From Rubrobacter sp. (GTDB lineage: Bacteria > Actinomycetota > Rubrobacteria > Rubrobacterales > Rubrobacteraceae): DNA of 6,592 nt. Position numbers and translations under genes: made by a program. The stretch is from assembly GCA_020253895.1 (NCBI GenBank), contig JADDKG010000205.1:1-6592 (forward strand). The letters are read 5' to 3'. This document shows, in pieces, positions 1-6,592 of the stretch (position 1 is its first letter; each line of letters starts with the position of its first letter). The notes beneath the pieces are model-generated. The model did not search any database. It was not told where the DNA came from and was given only the letters and a program-made list of their open reading frames with translations.

Positions 1-1
1 G

Positions 2-235
2 GAGATAAAGCGGGGCAAGGTCGAGTACCGGGTGGACCGCTACGGGATCGTCCACACCGTGCTGGGGAAGAAGTCCTTCGACGTGGACAGCCTGCTGGAG
101 AACTACTTCGCTCTGCGCGAGGAGCTGGTGCGGGCACGTCCGGCGGCGGTGAAGGGTCGGTACATCAAGTCAGTGGTCTTCACCACCACCATGGGGCCCT
201 CCGTCAAGGTTGACCCCTCGGTGGAGAGGGAGTAA
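2..235 (+). CDS. rplA: 50S ribosomal protein L1, C-terminal part (5' end outside window)
   Basis: Partial gene: the reading frame is open from the first bases of the window and ends at TAA 233-235, giving the last 77 residues. L1 binds 23S rRNA to form the mobile L1 stalk, which helps release tRNA from the E site; in several bacteria it also represses translation of its own operon. The visible part matches the L1 C-terminal region: a [12 protein letters not shown] strand resembling E. coli GIIHTTIGKVDF, then an [11 protein letters not shown] helix, then [21 protein letters not shown], which carries the family's KGxYIK and STTMGxxVxVD-like signatures. The N-terminal rRNA-binding part lies upstream. 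The last bases double as promoter DNA for rplJ, since a -10-like hexamer covers the stop codon. Identification is secure from motif similarity and from the conserved rplA-rplJ-rplL order. Confidence 0.96.
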   Translation, partial: EIKRGKVEYRVDRYGIVHTVLGKKSFDVDSLLENYFALREELVRARPAAVKGRYIKSVVFTTTMGPSVKVDPSVERE

Positions 236-238
236 TAT
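210..238 (+). promoter_or_regulatory. Predicted sigma70/sigmaA-type promoter for rplJL
   Basis: TTGACC (210-215) and TAATAT (233-238) are separated by exactly 17 bp. The -35 matches consensus at 5 of 6 positions and the -10 at 4 of 6. The -10 begins on the rplA TAA stop. The DNA just downstream is very GC-rich (239-249), a discriminator type common at stringently controlled ribosomal promoters. Transcription would start near 245-250, upstream of the whole L10 leader. A separate promoter between rplA and rplJ is also known in E. coli. Prediction only; read-through from upstream rplKA is also likely. Confidence 0.65.
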
Positions 239-280
239 CTCGCGCGCGGAACTGAGCTAGACGGTACAAGAGAAGACGAA

Positions 281-348
281 GGCCGAAGACAGCCGGGACC
301 GAGGAGGTTTAAAGGCCACGCACAGAGAGTGTGCCCCCGGCCGAGGCC
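281..348 (+). promoter_or_regulatory. Ribosomal protein L10 leader RNA
   Basis: This is the autoregulatory leader RNA found ahead of rplJ in many bacteria, bound by the L10-L12 complex. The conserved 5' element CCGAAGACAGC (283-293) and 3' element CCGAGG (341-346) are both present. Two helices join them: GGCC 281-284 with GGCC 345-348, and GCCGGG 292-297 with CCCGGC 336-341. The unpaired GAAGACA and GA between them fit the internal-loop/kink-turn region of the family. The apical part (298-335) includes a UUAA (309-312) and a small CAC/GUG hairpin at 321-331. Position, about 75 nt upstream of the rplJ start, is as expected. Helices were read by eye; a covariance-model search would settle the exact boundaries. 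Confidence 0.85.
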
Positions 349-398
349 GCAGAGAGGAGAAGATGCCGGGAAGCCCCGGGAGCCCTCTGCGGCCCCGG
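341..398 (+). promoter_or_regulatory. Candidate antiterminator pairing in the rplJ leader
   Basis: Bases 341-354 pair with 385-398 at 13 of 14 positions (one A-C mismatch, 344/395), including an uninterrupted 10-bp run, GGCCGCAGAG 345-354 with CTCTGCGGCC 385-394. The 5' strand consumes the 3' strands of both L10-leader helices (341 and 345-348). The 3' strand consumes the loop and part of the 3' arm of the following GC-rich hairpin. It therefore cannot coexist with either structure, as expected of an antiterminator that forms when L10-L12 is not bound. Confidence 0.7.
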
Positions 399-405
399 GG
401 CTTTC
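371..405 (+). terminator. Candidate attenuator (regulated terminator) upstream of rplJ
   Basis: AAGCCCCGGG (371-380) is perfectly complementary to CCCGGGGCTT (394-403). After a single bulged A381, GCC 382-384 pairs with GGC 391-393, leaving a 6-nt loop. The GC core is followed by only three T residues (402-404) and then C, so the U-tract is weak. Terminators in high-GC actinobacteria often have poor U-tracts, so termination or pausing is plausible. The 3' end lies 18 nt before the rplJ start and leaves the ribosome-binding site free, which favours a transcriptional rather than a translational role. Confidence 0.6.
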
Positions 406-412
406 GACGTAG

Positions 413-417
413 AGGAG
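413..417 (+). promoter_or_regulatory. rplJ ribosome-binding site (decides the start)
   Basis: AGGAG lies 5 nt before GTG 423. It supports this start over the in-frame ATG at 363, which has an AGGAG only 3 nt away and would add 20 Pro/Gly/Arg-rich residues translated from the attenuator hairpin. Confidence 0.8.
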
Positions 418-422
418 CAGAG

Positions 423-947
423 GTGAAACGGGAGCAGAAGGCGCAGATCATAGAGGAGCTGGCCGAGAAGTTGCGGGAGAACTCGGTGGTCCTCGTGGAC
501 TACCAGGGGATGGACGTGGCCCAGAGCACCGAGCTGCGGCGCCGCAGCCGGGAAGCGGGCGTGGACTTCGTGGTGGCGAAGAACACGCTCACGCTCCGGG
601 CCGCGGAGGAGGCCGGGCTACCAAGCTTGACGGAGTTTCTGGTGGGGCCGACGGCGCTGGCCTTCTCCCGGGACCCGGTGGCCGCCGCCAAGCTTATGGC
701 CGAGTACGCGGATCAGGTCGAGACCTTCCGGCTGAAGGGCGGGCTGCTGGAGGGGAGACGGGTTCTGAACGAGCAAGAGGTCGAGGCCCTCTCGAGACTG
801 CCCAGCCGTGAGCAGCTCCTCGCCCAGGTGGTCGGCGGGATGGCGGCTCCCATCTCCGGGCTGGTGAGCGTGCTGAACAACACCATCCAGGGTCTTGTGG
901 TCGCCCTCGGCCAGATAGCCGAGCAGAAGCAGGCCCAGCAGGCGTAG
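423..947 (+). CDS. rplJ: 50S ribosomal protein L10 (ribosomal stalk base)
   Basis: L10 anchors L7/L12 dimers to 23S rRNA at the base of the GTPase-associated stalk; with L12 it also acts as autorepressor of rplJL. From GTG 423 the product has 174 residues and begins [12 protein letters not shown], the normal L10 N-terminus. Family signatures are [11 protein letters not shown] (22-32), FVVAKNTL (49-56), VGPTALAF (74-81) and LKGGLLEGR (104-112), together the globular rRNA-binding domain. The C-terminal helix starts near [10 protein letters not shown] and binds L12. It is about 11 residues longer than recalled E. coli or Bacillus counterparts and contains a tandem 11-residue repeat (144-154, 155-165). 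The gene sits between its own leader/attenuator and rplL, 31 nt before the rplL start. An N-terminally extended form from ATG 363 cannot be excluded but lacks family support. Confidence 0.97.
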   Translation: MKREQKAQIIEELAEKLRENSVVLVDYQGMDVAQSTELRRRSREAGVDFVVAKNTLTLRAAEEAGLPSLTEFLVGPTALAFSRDPVAAAKLMAEYADQVETFRLKGGLLEGRRVLNEQEVEALSRLPSREQLLAQVVGGMAAPISGLVSVLNNTIQGLVVALGQIAEQKQAQQA

Positions 948-962
948 AAGAGAAAGAGAGTC

Positions 963-968
963 AGGAGG
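963..968 (+). promoter_or_regulatory. rplL ribosome-binding site
   Basis: A full consensus AGGAGG lies 10 nt before ATG 979 in a purine-rich, probably unstructured spacer. It is the longest Shine-Dalgarno match in the window and precedes the only ATG start. This fits the need for L12 in several copies per ribosome. Confidence 0.75.
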
Positions 969-978
969 GAAGAAAGAG

Positions 979-1365
979 ATGGCGCTGTCGAAGGAAGAGC
1001 TGATAGAGGCGATCGAGAACATGACGGTCCTCGAGCTCTCGGAGCTGGTGAAGGCGCTCGAGGAGCGTTTCGGGGTTTCGGCCACCGCCGTTGCAGCCGC
1101 CCCTGCCGCAGCCGGTGCCGCTGGGGCAGAGGCTGCGGCAGCCGAGGAGGAGAAGACCGAGTTCGACGTTATCCTGCAGGACGCGGGGGCGAAGAAGATC
1201 CAGGTCATCAAGGAGGTCCGCGCCGCTACCGGTCTGGGCCTGAAGGAGGCCAAGGCGCTGGTGGACGAGGCCCCCAACCCGGTCAAGGAGGGGCTGCCCA
1301 AGGAGGAGGCCGAGGCGCTCAAGGCCAAGCTGGAGGAGGCCGGGGCCACCGTCGAGCTGAGGTAG
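979..1365 (+). CDS. rplL: 50S ribosomal protein L7/L12
   Basis: L7/L12 is the multicopy stalk protein whose C-terminal domains recruit and stimulate EF-Tu, EF-G, IF2 and release factors. The 128-residue product has the standard plan. Residues 1-33 form the N-terminal dimerisation and L10-binding helices ([20 protein letters not shown]). Residues about 36-58 are an Ala/Glu-rich flexible hinge. Residues 59-128 are the C-terminal domain, beginning EFDVIL, with the factor-binding face [10 protein letters not shown] (72-81) and [12 protein letters not shown] (85-96), ending AGATVELR. Length is normal for the family (about 120-130). It follows rplJ by 31 nt, almost certainly in one transcript, and is followed by a strong palindrome. 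No anomalies are seen. Confidence 0.98.
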   Translation: MALSKEELIEAIENMTVLELSELVKALEERFGVSATAVAAAPAAAGAAGAEAAAAEEEKTEFDVILQDAGAKKIQVIKEVRAATGLGLKEAKALVDEAPNPVKEGLPKEEAEALKAKLEEAGATVELR

Positions 1366-1398
1366 CCTTGTAGCCCTCCTTACCCGGACGTGCTACAC

Positions 1399-1430
1399 TG
1401 TGGGCGGTGTCCTCGAGGACACCGCCCACA
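1399..1430 (+). terminator. Perfect 32-nt palindrome after rplL: terminator, attenuator or RNA-processing hairpin
   Basis: Bases 1399-1412 are perfectly complementary to 1417-1430 around TCGA, itself palindromic, giving a 14-bp GC-rich stem and a 4-nt loop 33 nt after the rplL stop. No U-tract follows (AACTCTCAT); the nearest T-rich run starts at 1447, too far for a classical intrinsic terminator. In E. coli the rplL-rpoB gap holds a partial attenuator and an RNase III site. This hairpin may do either job, or act as a U-less terminator. Because it is also a perfect DNA palindrome, a protein-binding site is possible but less likely. Confidence 0.6.
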
Positions 1431-1446
1431 AACTCTCATATAGCGG

Positions 1447-1502
1447 TTTTTAATTTTACCCTCGCGGTTTCTCTTGACGTCTCCCCGAGCGGAGGGTAAG
1501 AT
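1447..1502 (+). promoter_or_regulatory. Predicted sigma70/sigmaA-type promoter for rpoBC, with A/T-rich upstream tract
   Basis: TTGACG (1474-1479) and TAAGAT (1497-1502) are separated by 17 bp. The -35 matches consensus at 5 of 6 positions and the -10 at 4 of 6, a layout nearly identical to the rplJ promoter. A T/A tract (1447-1458) lies about 50-60 bp before the predicted start near 1509, where an UP element would contact the alpha-subunit C-terminal domains. An 8-bp inverted repeat (1456-1463 / 1492-1499) brackets the -35 and touches the -10. The 5' UTR would be about 48 nt. Confidence 0.7.
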
Positions 1503-1542
1503 ACCTGTTTGCGTGTTCGGCCATTCTTCAACGATTCAAGCT

Positions 1543-1549
1543 GGAGGAG
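1543..1549 (+). promoter_or_regulatory. rpoB ribosome-binding site (decides the TTG start)
   Basis: GGAGGAG lies 7 nt before TTG 1557. The upstream in-frame TTG at 1509 falls on the predicted transcription start and has no Shine-Dalgarno sequence, so 1557 is the likely start. Confidence 0.8.
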
Positions 1550-1556
1550 AGCAAAT

Positions 1557-4500
1557 TTGGTAACCCCTATCGTGCGCCGAAAGAGGCACTCCTACGCCCG
1601 TCTGCAGTCCGCTGATGCCCAGCTGCCCAACCTGATACAGATACAGCTCAGCTCCTTCCAGAAGTTCGTGGACGAGGGCATCCGGCGGACCCTGGAGGAC
1701 ATATCTCCGATAGAGGACTACTCGGGCTCCTACGCGGTAGAGTTTGGCGAGCACCGGTTCGAGGAGCCTCCGGTCTCCATAGAGGAGTGCATGTCCAAGG
1801 ACAAGACCTACGCTGCTCCTCTGTTTGTGAGGGTTCGTTTTGTCATCAAGGAGACCGGCGAGGTTCGTGAGCAGGACGTGTTCATGGGCGACTTCCCGCT
1901 CATGACCGAATGGGGTACCTTCATCATAAACGGGACCGAGCGGGTCGTCGTTACCCAGCTCGTCCGCTCGCCGGGGGCGTACGTGATGGAGCCCAAGGAC
2001 CCGACCAAGCAGGTCTTGACGGCGAGCCTCATGCCGCACCGGGGCTCGTGGCTGGAGTTCGAGGTGGAGACCAAGGGGTATGTCTCCGTCAGGATAGACC
2101 GCAAGAGGAAGCTTCCGGTCACGGTGCTCCTGAAGGCGCTCGGGTTCGGGGGGCCGGAGGAGATCCTGGAGCGCTTCGGGCGTTCGTGGCTGATCCGCAA
2201 CACCCTGGAGCGGGACGACACCACCTCCAGGGAGGATGCACTTCTGGAGGTCTTCCGGCGTCAGCGACCCGGGGAGCCGGTCAACCTGGAGAACGCCCAG
2301 AACCTGGTGGACGGGCTGTTCTTCGACCCCAAGCGCTACGACCTCTCCGAGGTGGGGCGCTACAAGGTCAACAAGAAGCTCAAGCTCAACGTTCCGCGCG
2401 ACGTGCACACCCTCACCCTTGAGGACATCGAGGGGCTTCTCAAGAGGCTGCTCGGCATCGCCGAGGAGGTTGCTGAGGAGGAAGAGTTCGGGCGGATCAA
2501 CTACGAGAGGATCCGGCACAAGCTCGACGAGTACGAGCACTTCGGCAACCGCCGCCTGAGGACCGTTGGCGAGCTGGTGCAGGAGGCCTTCCGGATCGGG
2601 ATGTACCGGATGGAGCGGGTGGTCCGGGAGCGGATGACCACCCAGGACGAGGAGTCCATCACCCCGCAGACCGTGGTGAACACCAAGCCGGTGGCCAGCG
2701 CCATAAAGGAGTTCTTCGGCTCCTCGCAGCTCTCGCAGTTCATGGACCAGACCAACACCCTGGCCGGGCTCTCGCACCGGCGGCGCCTGAACGCCATGGG
2801 GGCCGGGGGGCTCTCGCGGGAGCGGGCGCCGATAGAGGTGCGCGACGTCCACCCGACGCACTACGGGCGGATGTGCCCGATAGAGACCCCGGAGGGGCCG
2901 AACATCGGGCTCATTGGGCAGCTGGCTACCTTCGCCCGGGTGGACGAGTATGGCTTTGTGCAGACACCTTACCGGAAGGTCGAGGACGGGCGGGTCACCG
3001 ACGAGATCGAGTACCTCTCCGCCGACGAGGAGGAGGAGTACACGATCGCGCAGGCCAACACGCCGGTGGATCTGGAGACGGGCCGGATTACGGCGGAGAC
3101 CGTTCTGGCCCGTAGCCGCGGCGGGGACGTTACCACCGTCTCGCCGGAGGAGGTGGACTACATGGACGTCTCCCCGGTGCAGACCGTTTCGGTGGCCACC
3201 TCACTCATCCCGTTCCTGGAGCACGACGATGCCAACCGGGCGCTCATGGGGGCCAACATGCAGCGCCAGGCGGTGCCGCTCTTGAGAAGCGAGGCGCCGT
3301 ACGTCGGGACCGGGATGGAGTTCCGGGCGGCGACCGACACCGGCGATGTGCTGCTCGCCCGCAACGCCGGGACCGTCGAGCGGGTGACGGCCAACAGGAT
3401 CGTCGTCCGCCGGGAGGACGGCGGGCTGGACGAGTACGCTTTGAGGAAGTTCGCCCGCTCCAACCAGGGCACCTGCGTGAACCAGAGGCCGCTGGTAAAG
3501 GAGGGCGAGGAGGTGCAGGCGGGCACCGTGCTCGCCGACGGCTCCTCCACCGACCAGGGCGAGCTGGCCTTGGGCAAGAACCTCCTTGTGGCCTTCATGC
3601 CGTGGGAGGGGTACAACTTCGAGGACGCCATCATCATCTCCGAGCGGCTCGTCAAGGAGGACGTGCTCACCTCCATCCACATCGAGGAGTACGAGGTGCA
3701 GGCCCGCGACACCAAGCTCGGGCCCGAGGAGATCACCCGGGACATCCCGCACGCCTCCGACGACGTGCTGATGAACCTGGACGCCGACGGCATCATCCGC
3801 ATCGGGGCCGAGGTCAGCTCCGGGGATGTGCTCGTCGGCAAGGTCACGCCCAAGGGCGAGAGCGAGCCTACCCCCGAGGAGAAGCTCCTGCGGGCGATCT
3901 TTGGGGAGAAGGCGCGGGAGGTCAAGGACTCCTCGCTCAAGGTACCGCACGGCGAGGGCGGGGTGGTCATCGACGTCAAGCGCTTCAGCCGGGAGGCGGG
4001 GGACGACCTTCCGCCCGGGGTCAACGAGATGGTGCGCGTCTTTGTGGCCACCAAGCGGAAGATCGCCGAGGGCGACAAGCTCGCCGGCCGGCACGGCAAC
4101 AAGGGCGTCATCTCCAAGATCGTTCCCGAGGAGGACATGCCGTTCATGGAGGACGGCACGCCGGTCGACGTCATCCTCTCGCCGCTCGGGGTCCCTAGCC
4201 GGATGAACATCGGACAGATCCTGGAGACCCACCTCGGGTGGGCGGCGAGCAAGGGCCTCGGCGAGAACGGTGGCGAGCCTGTCTTCGTCTCCACCCCGGT
4301 CTTCTCTGGGGCTACGGTGGGGGACATCAACGAGGCGATAGACAAGGTGCGCAGGAACGGGGCCGCCGAGGTCGGGATGAGCGGTGGCGGGAAGGTCACC
4401 CTCTACGACGGCCGGACCGGCGAGCCGTTCGAGAACAAGATCACCGTGGGTTACATGTACATCCTCAAGCTGCTGCACCTGGTGGACGACAAGATCCACG

Positions 4501-4934
4501 CCCGCTCCACGGGCCCGTACTCGCTGGTTACCCAGCAGCCGCTGGGCGGAAAGGCCCAGTTCGGCGGCCAGCGGTTCGGCGAGATGGAGGTGTGGGCGCT
4601 TGAGGCCTACGGCGCGGCGCACACCTTGCAGGAGCTCCTCACGATAAAGAGCGACGACAGGGTCGGGCGCGTCAAGAGCTACGAGGCGATAGTCAAGGGT
4701 GAGAACATACCCTCGCCCAGCGTGCCGGCCAGCTTCAAGGTCCTTCTGAAGGAGATGCAGTCGCTTGGGCTCTCGGTCAAGCCCATCTACGACGTCGAAG
4801 CCGTCTCCGAGGAGGACCAGGAGCGCCGCGACTGGGACGAGGCTGCACGGGCGCTCGGCATCAACATCAGCCGCGAGGAGCCCACGGGCGACCTGGACGA
4901 CACACCGGACACCTTCTCCAGAGGGGGTATGTAG
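1557..4934 (+). CDS. rpoB: DNA-directed RNA polymerase subunit beta
   Basis: Beta is one of the two large subunits of RNA polymerase; it forms the protrusion, lobe, fork and flap, and binds rifamycins. From TTG 1557 the product has 1125 residues (start [15 protein letters not shown]), close to Thermus and mycobacterial sizes and without the large E. coli insertions. Seen in order: RGSWLEFE in the N-terminal lobe region; the rifampicin region at 388-414; [20 protein letters not shown] just after it; [10 protein letters not shown] at 565-574; [13 protein letters not shown] at 687-699; [12 protein letters not shown], with Lys841 and Lys849 corresponding to E. coli active-centre Lys1065 and Lys1073; and the C-terminal clamp motif [20 protein letters not shown] (997-1016). 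The acidic tail contains [10 protein letters not shown], resembling the mycobacterial tail. Oddities are the TTG start and several rifampicin-pocket changes (E. coli Ser531 is Asn412 here). rpoC follows after 3 nt. Confidence 0.98.
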   Translation: MVTPIVRRKRHSYARLQSADAQLPNLIQIQLSSFQKFVDEGIRRTLEDISPIEDYSGSYAVEFGEHRFEEPPVSIEECMSKDKTYAAPLFVRVRFVIKETGEVREQDVFMGDFPLMTEWGTFIINGTERVVVTQLVRSPGAYVMEPKDPTKQVLTASLMPHRGSWLEFEVETKGYVSVRIDRKRKLPVTVLLKALGFGGPEEILERFGRSWLIRNTLERDDTTSREDALLEVFRRQRPGEPVNLENAQNLVDGLFFDPKRYDLSEVGRYKVNKKLKLNVPRDVHTLTLEDIEGLLKRLLGIAEEVAEEEEFGRINYERIRHKLDEYEHFGNRRLRTVGELVQEAFRIGMYRMERVVRERMTTQDEESITPQTVVNTKPVASAIKEFFGSSQLSQFMDQTNTLAGLSHRRRLNAMGAGGLSRERAPIEVRDVHPTHYGRMCPIETPEGPNIGLIGQLATFARVDEYGFVQTPYRKVEDGRVTDEIEYLSADEEEEYTIAQANTPVDLETGRITAETVLARSRGGDVTTVSPEEVDYMDVSPVQTVSVATSLIPFLEHDDANRALMGANMQRQAVPLLRSEAPYVGTGMEFRAATDTGDVLLARNAGTVERVTANRIVVRREDGGLDEYALRKFARSNQGTCVNQRPLVKEGEEVQAGTVLADGSSTDQGELALGKNLLVAFMPWEGYNFEDAIIISERLVKEDVLTSIHIEEYEVQARDTKLGPEEITRDIPHASDDVLMNLDADGIIRIGAEVSSGDVLVGKVTPKGESEPTPEEKLLRAIFGEKAREVKDSSLKVPHGEGGVVIDVKRFSREAGDDLPPGVNEMVRVFVATKRKIAEGDKLAGRHGNKGVISKIVPEEDMPFMEDGTPVDVILSPLGVPSRMNIGQILETHLGWAASKGLGENGGEPVFVSTPVFSGATVGDINEAIDKVRRNGAAEVGMSGGGKVTLYDGRTGEPFENKITVGYMYILKLLHLVDDKIHARSTGPYSLVTQQPLGGKAQFGGQRFGEMEVWALEAYGAAHTLQELLTIKSDDRVGRVKSYEAIVKGENIPSPSVPASFKVLLKEMQSLGLSVKPIYDVEAVSEEDQERRDWDEAARALGINISREEPTGDLDDTPDTFSRGGM
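4921..4927 (+). promoter_or_regulatory. rpoC ribosome-binding site inside the end of rpoB
   Basis: GAGGGGG, within the last rpoB codons, lies 10 nt before GTG 4938. The rpoB stop (4932-4934) and rpoC start are 3 nt apart, so translation is probably coupled. Confidence 0.6.

Positions 4935-6592
<1,658 letters not shown>

Noticed and set aside
363..422. 20-residue N-terminal extension of L10 from ATG 363
   Set aside because: The Shine-Dalgarno spacing is only 3 nt, the added residues are Pro/Gly/Arg low-complexity encoded by the attenuator hairpin, and the L10 family starts at the KREQK segment after GTG 423.
1369..1397. Weak hairpin TGTAGC/GCTACA just after rplL
   Set aside because: Only 6 bp with a 17-nt loop and no U-tract; probably incidental beside the much stronger 1399-1430 palindrome.
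1446..1457. T-rich tract as the U-tail of the 1399-1430 hairpin
   Set aside because: It begins 16 nt after the stem; an intrinsic terminator needs the U-tract directly after the hairpin. Its position fits an upstream promoter element better.
1366..1556. Possible small gene or tRNA in the rplL-rpoB gap
   Set aside because: No cloverleaf-like arrangement, no start with a ribosome-binding site other than that of rpoB, and the space is accounted for by the hairpin, promoter and 5' UTR.
1536..2861. 441-codon antisense open frame opposite the 5' part of rpoB
   Set aside because: Compositional shadow of rpoB; it would also run through the rpoB ribosome-binding site, and no domain is visible.
3158..4622. 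Two long overlapping antisense open frames opposite rpoB (3158-4399 and 3201-4622)
   Set aside because: Two overlapping frames on the same strand with no recognisable motif or ribosome-binding site; they shadow rpoB codon bias.

Overview
This window is a stretch of the conserved bacterial ribosomal-protein/RNA-polymerase cluster, all on the + strand: the 3' end of rplA (L1), the rplJ leader, rplJ (L10), rplL (L7/L12), a regulatory gap, rpoB (beta) and the first 551 codons of rpoC (beta'), which runs off the window. The DNA is GC-rich. The beta' N-terminal region carries the long charged helical insertion seen in Actinobacteria, and the beta C-terminal tail is of actinobacterial type. ATA (Ile) and AGG (Arg) codons are used freely in these highly expressed genes, which is unusual for a high-GC genome. 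Together these suggest a deep-branching actinobacterium, most likely Rubrobacter or a relative. This assignment is inference from recalled family sequences, not a database search.

Layout. Bases 2-235: L1 C-terminal part. Bases 210-238: a sigma70/sigmaA-type promoter whose -10 element overlaps the rplA stop codon. Bases ~245-422: the rplJ leader. It holds a recognisable L10-binding leader RNA (281-348), then a perfect GC-rich hairpin (371-403), and a 13/14-bp alternative pairing (341-354 with 385-398) that is mutually exclusive with both. This is a complete three-state attenuator. Bases 423-947 and 979-1365: rplJ and rplL. Bases 1366-1556: a non-coding gap with a perfect 32-nt palindrome (1399-1430), a T/A-rich tract and a second strong promoter (1474-1502) for rpoBC. 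Bases 1557-4934: rpoB from a TTG start. Bases 4938-6592: rpoC, 3 nt after the rpoB stop.

How the genes work together. L10 and L12 form the ribosomal stalk that recruits translation GTPases. The L10-L12 complex probably feeds back on its own leader RNA. Beta and beta' form the RNA polymerase catalytic core and are probably translated in tandem from a separate promoter, so stalk and polymerase synthesis can be set independently although the genes are adjacent.

The window is core housekeeping DNA; no mobile element, CRISPR array, tRNA or unknown gene was found. The observations most worth a second look are the leader attenuator, the non-canonical rifampicin-pocket residues in RpoB (Asn in place of E. 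coli Ser531, among others), an 11-residue repeat in the L10 C-terminal helix that predicts a third L12-dimer site, and the perfect palindrome between rplL and rpoB.
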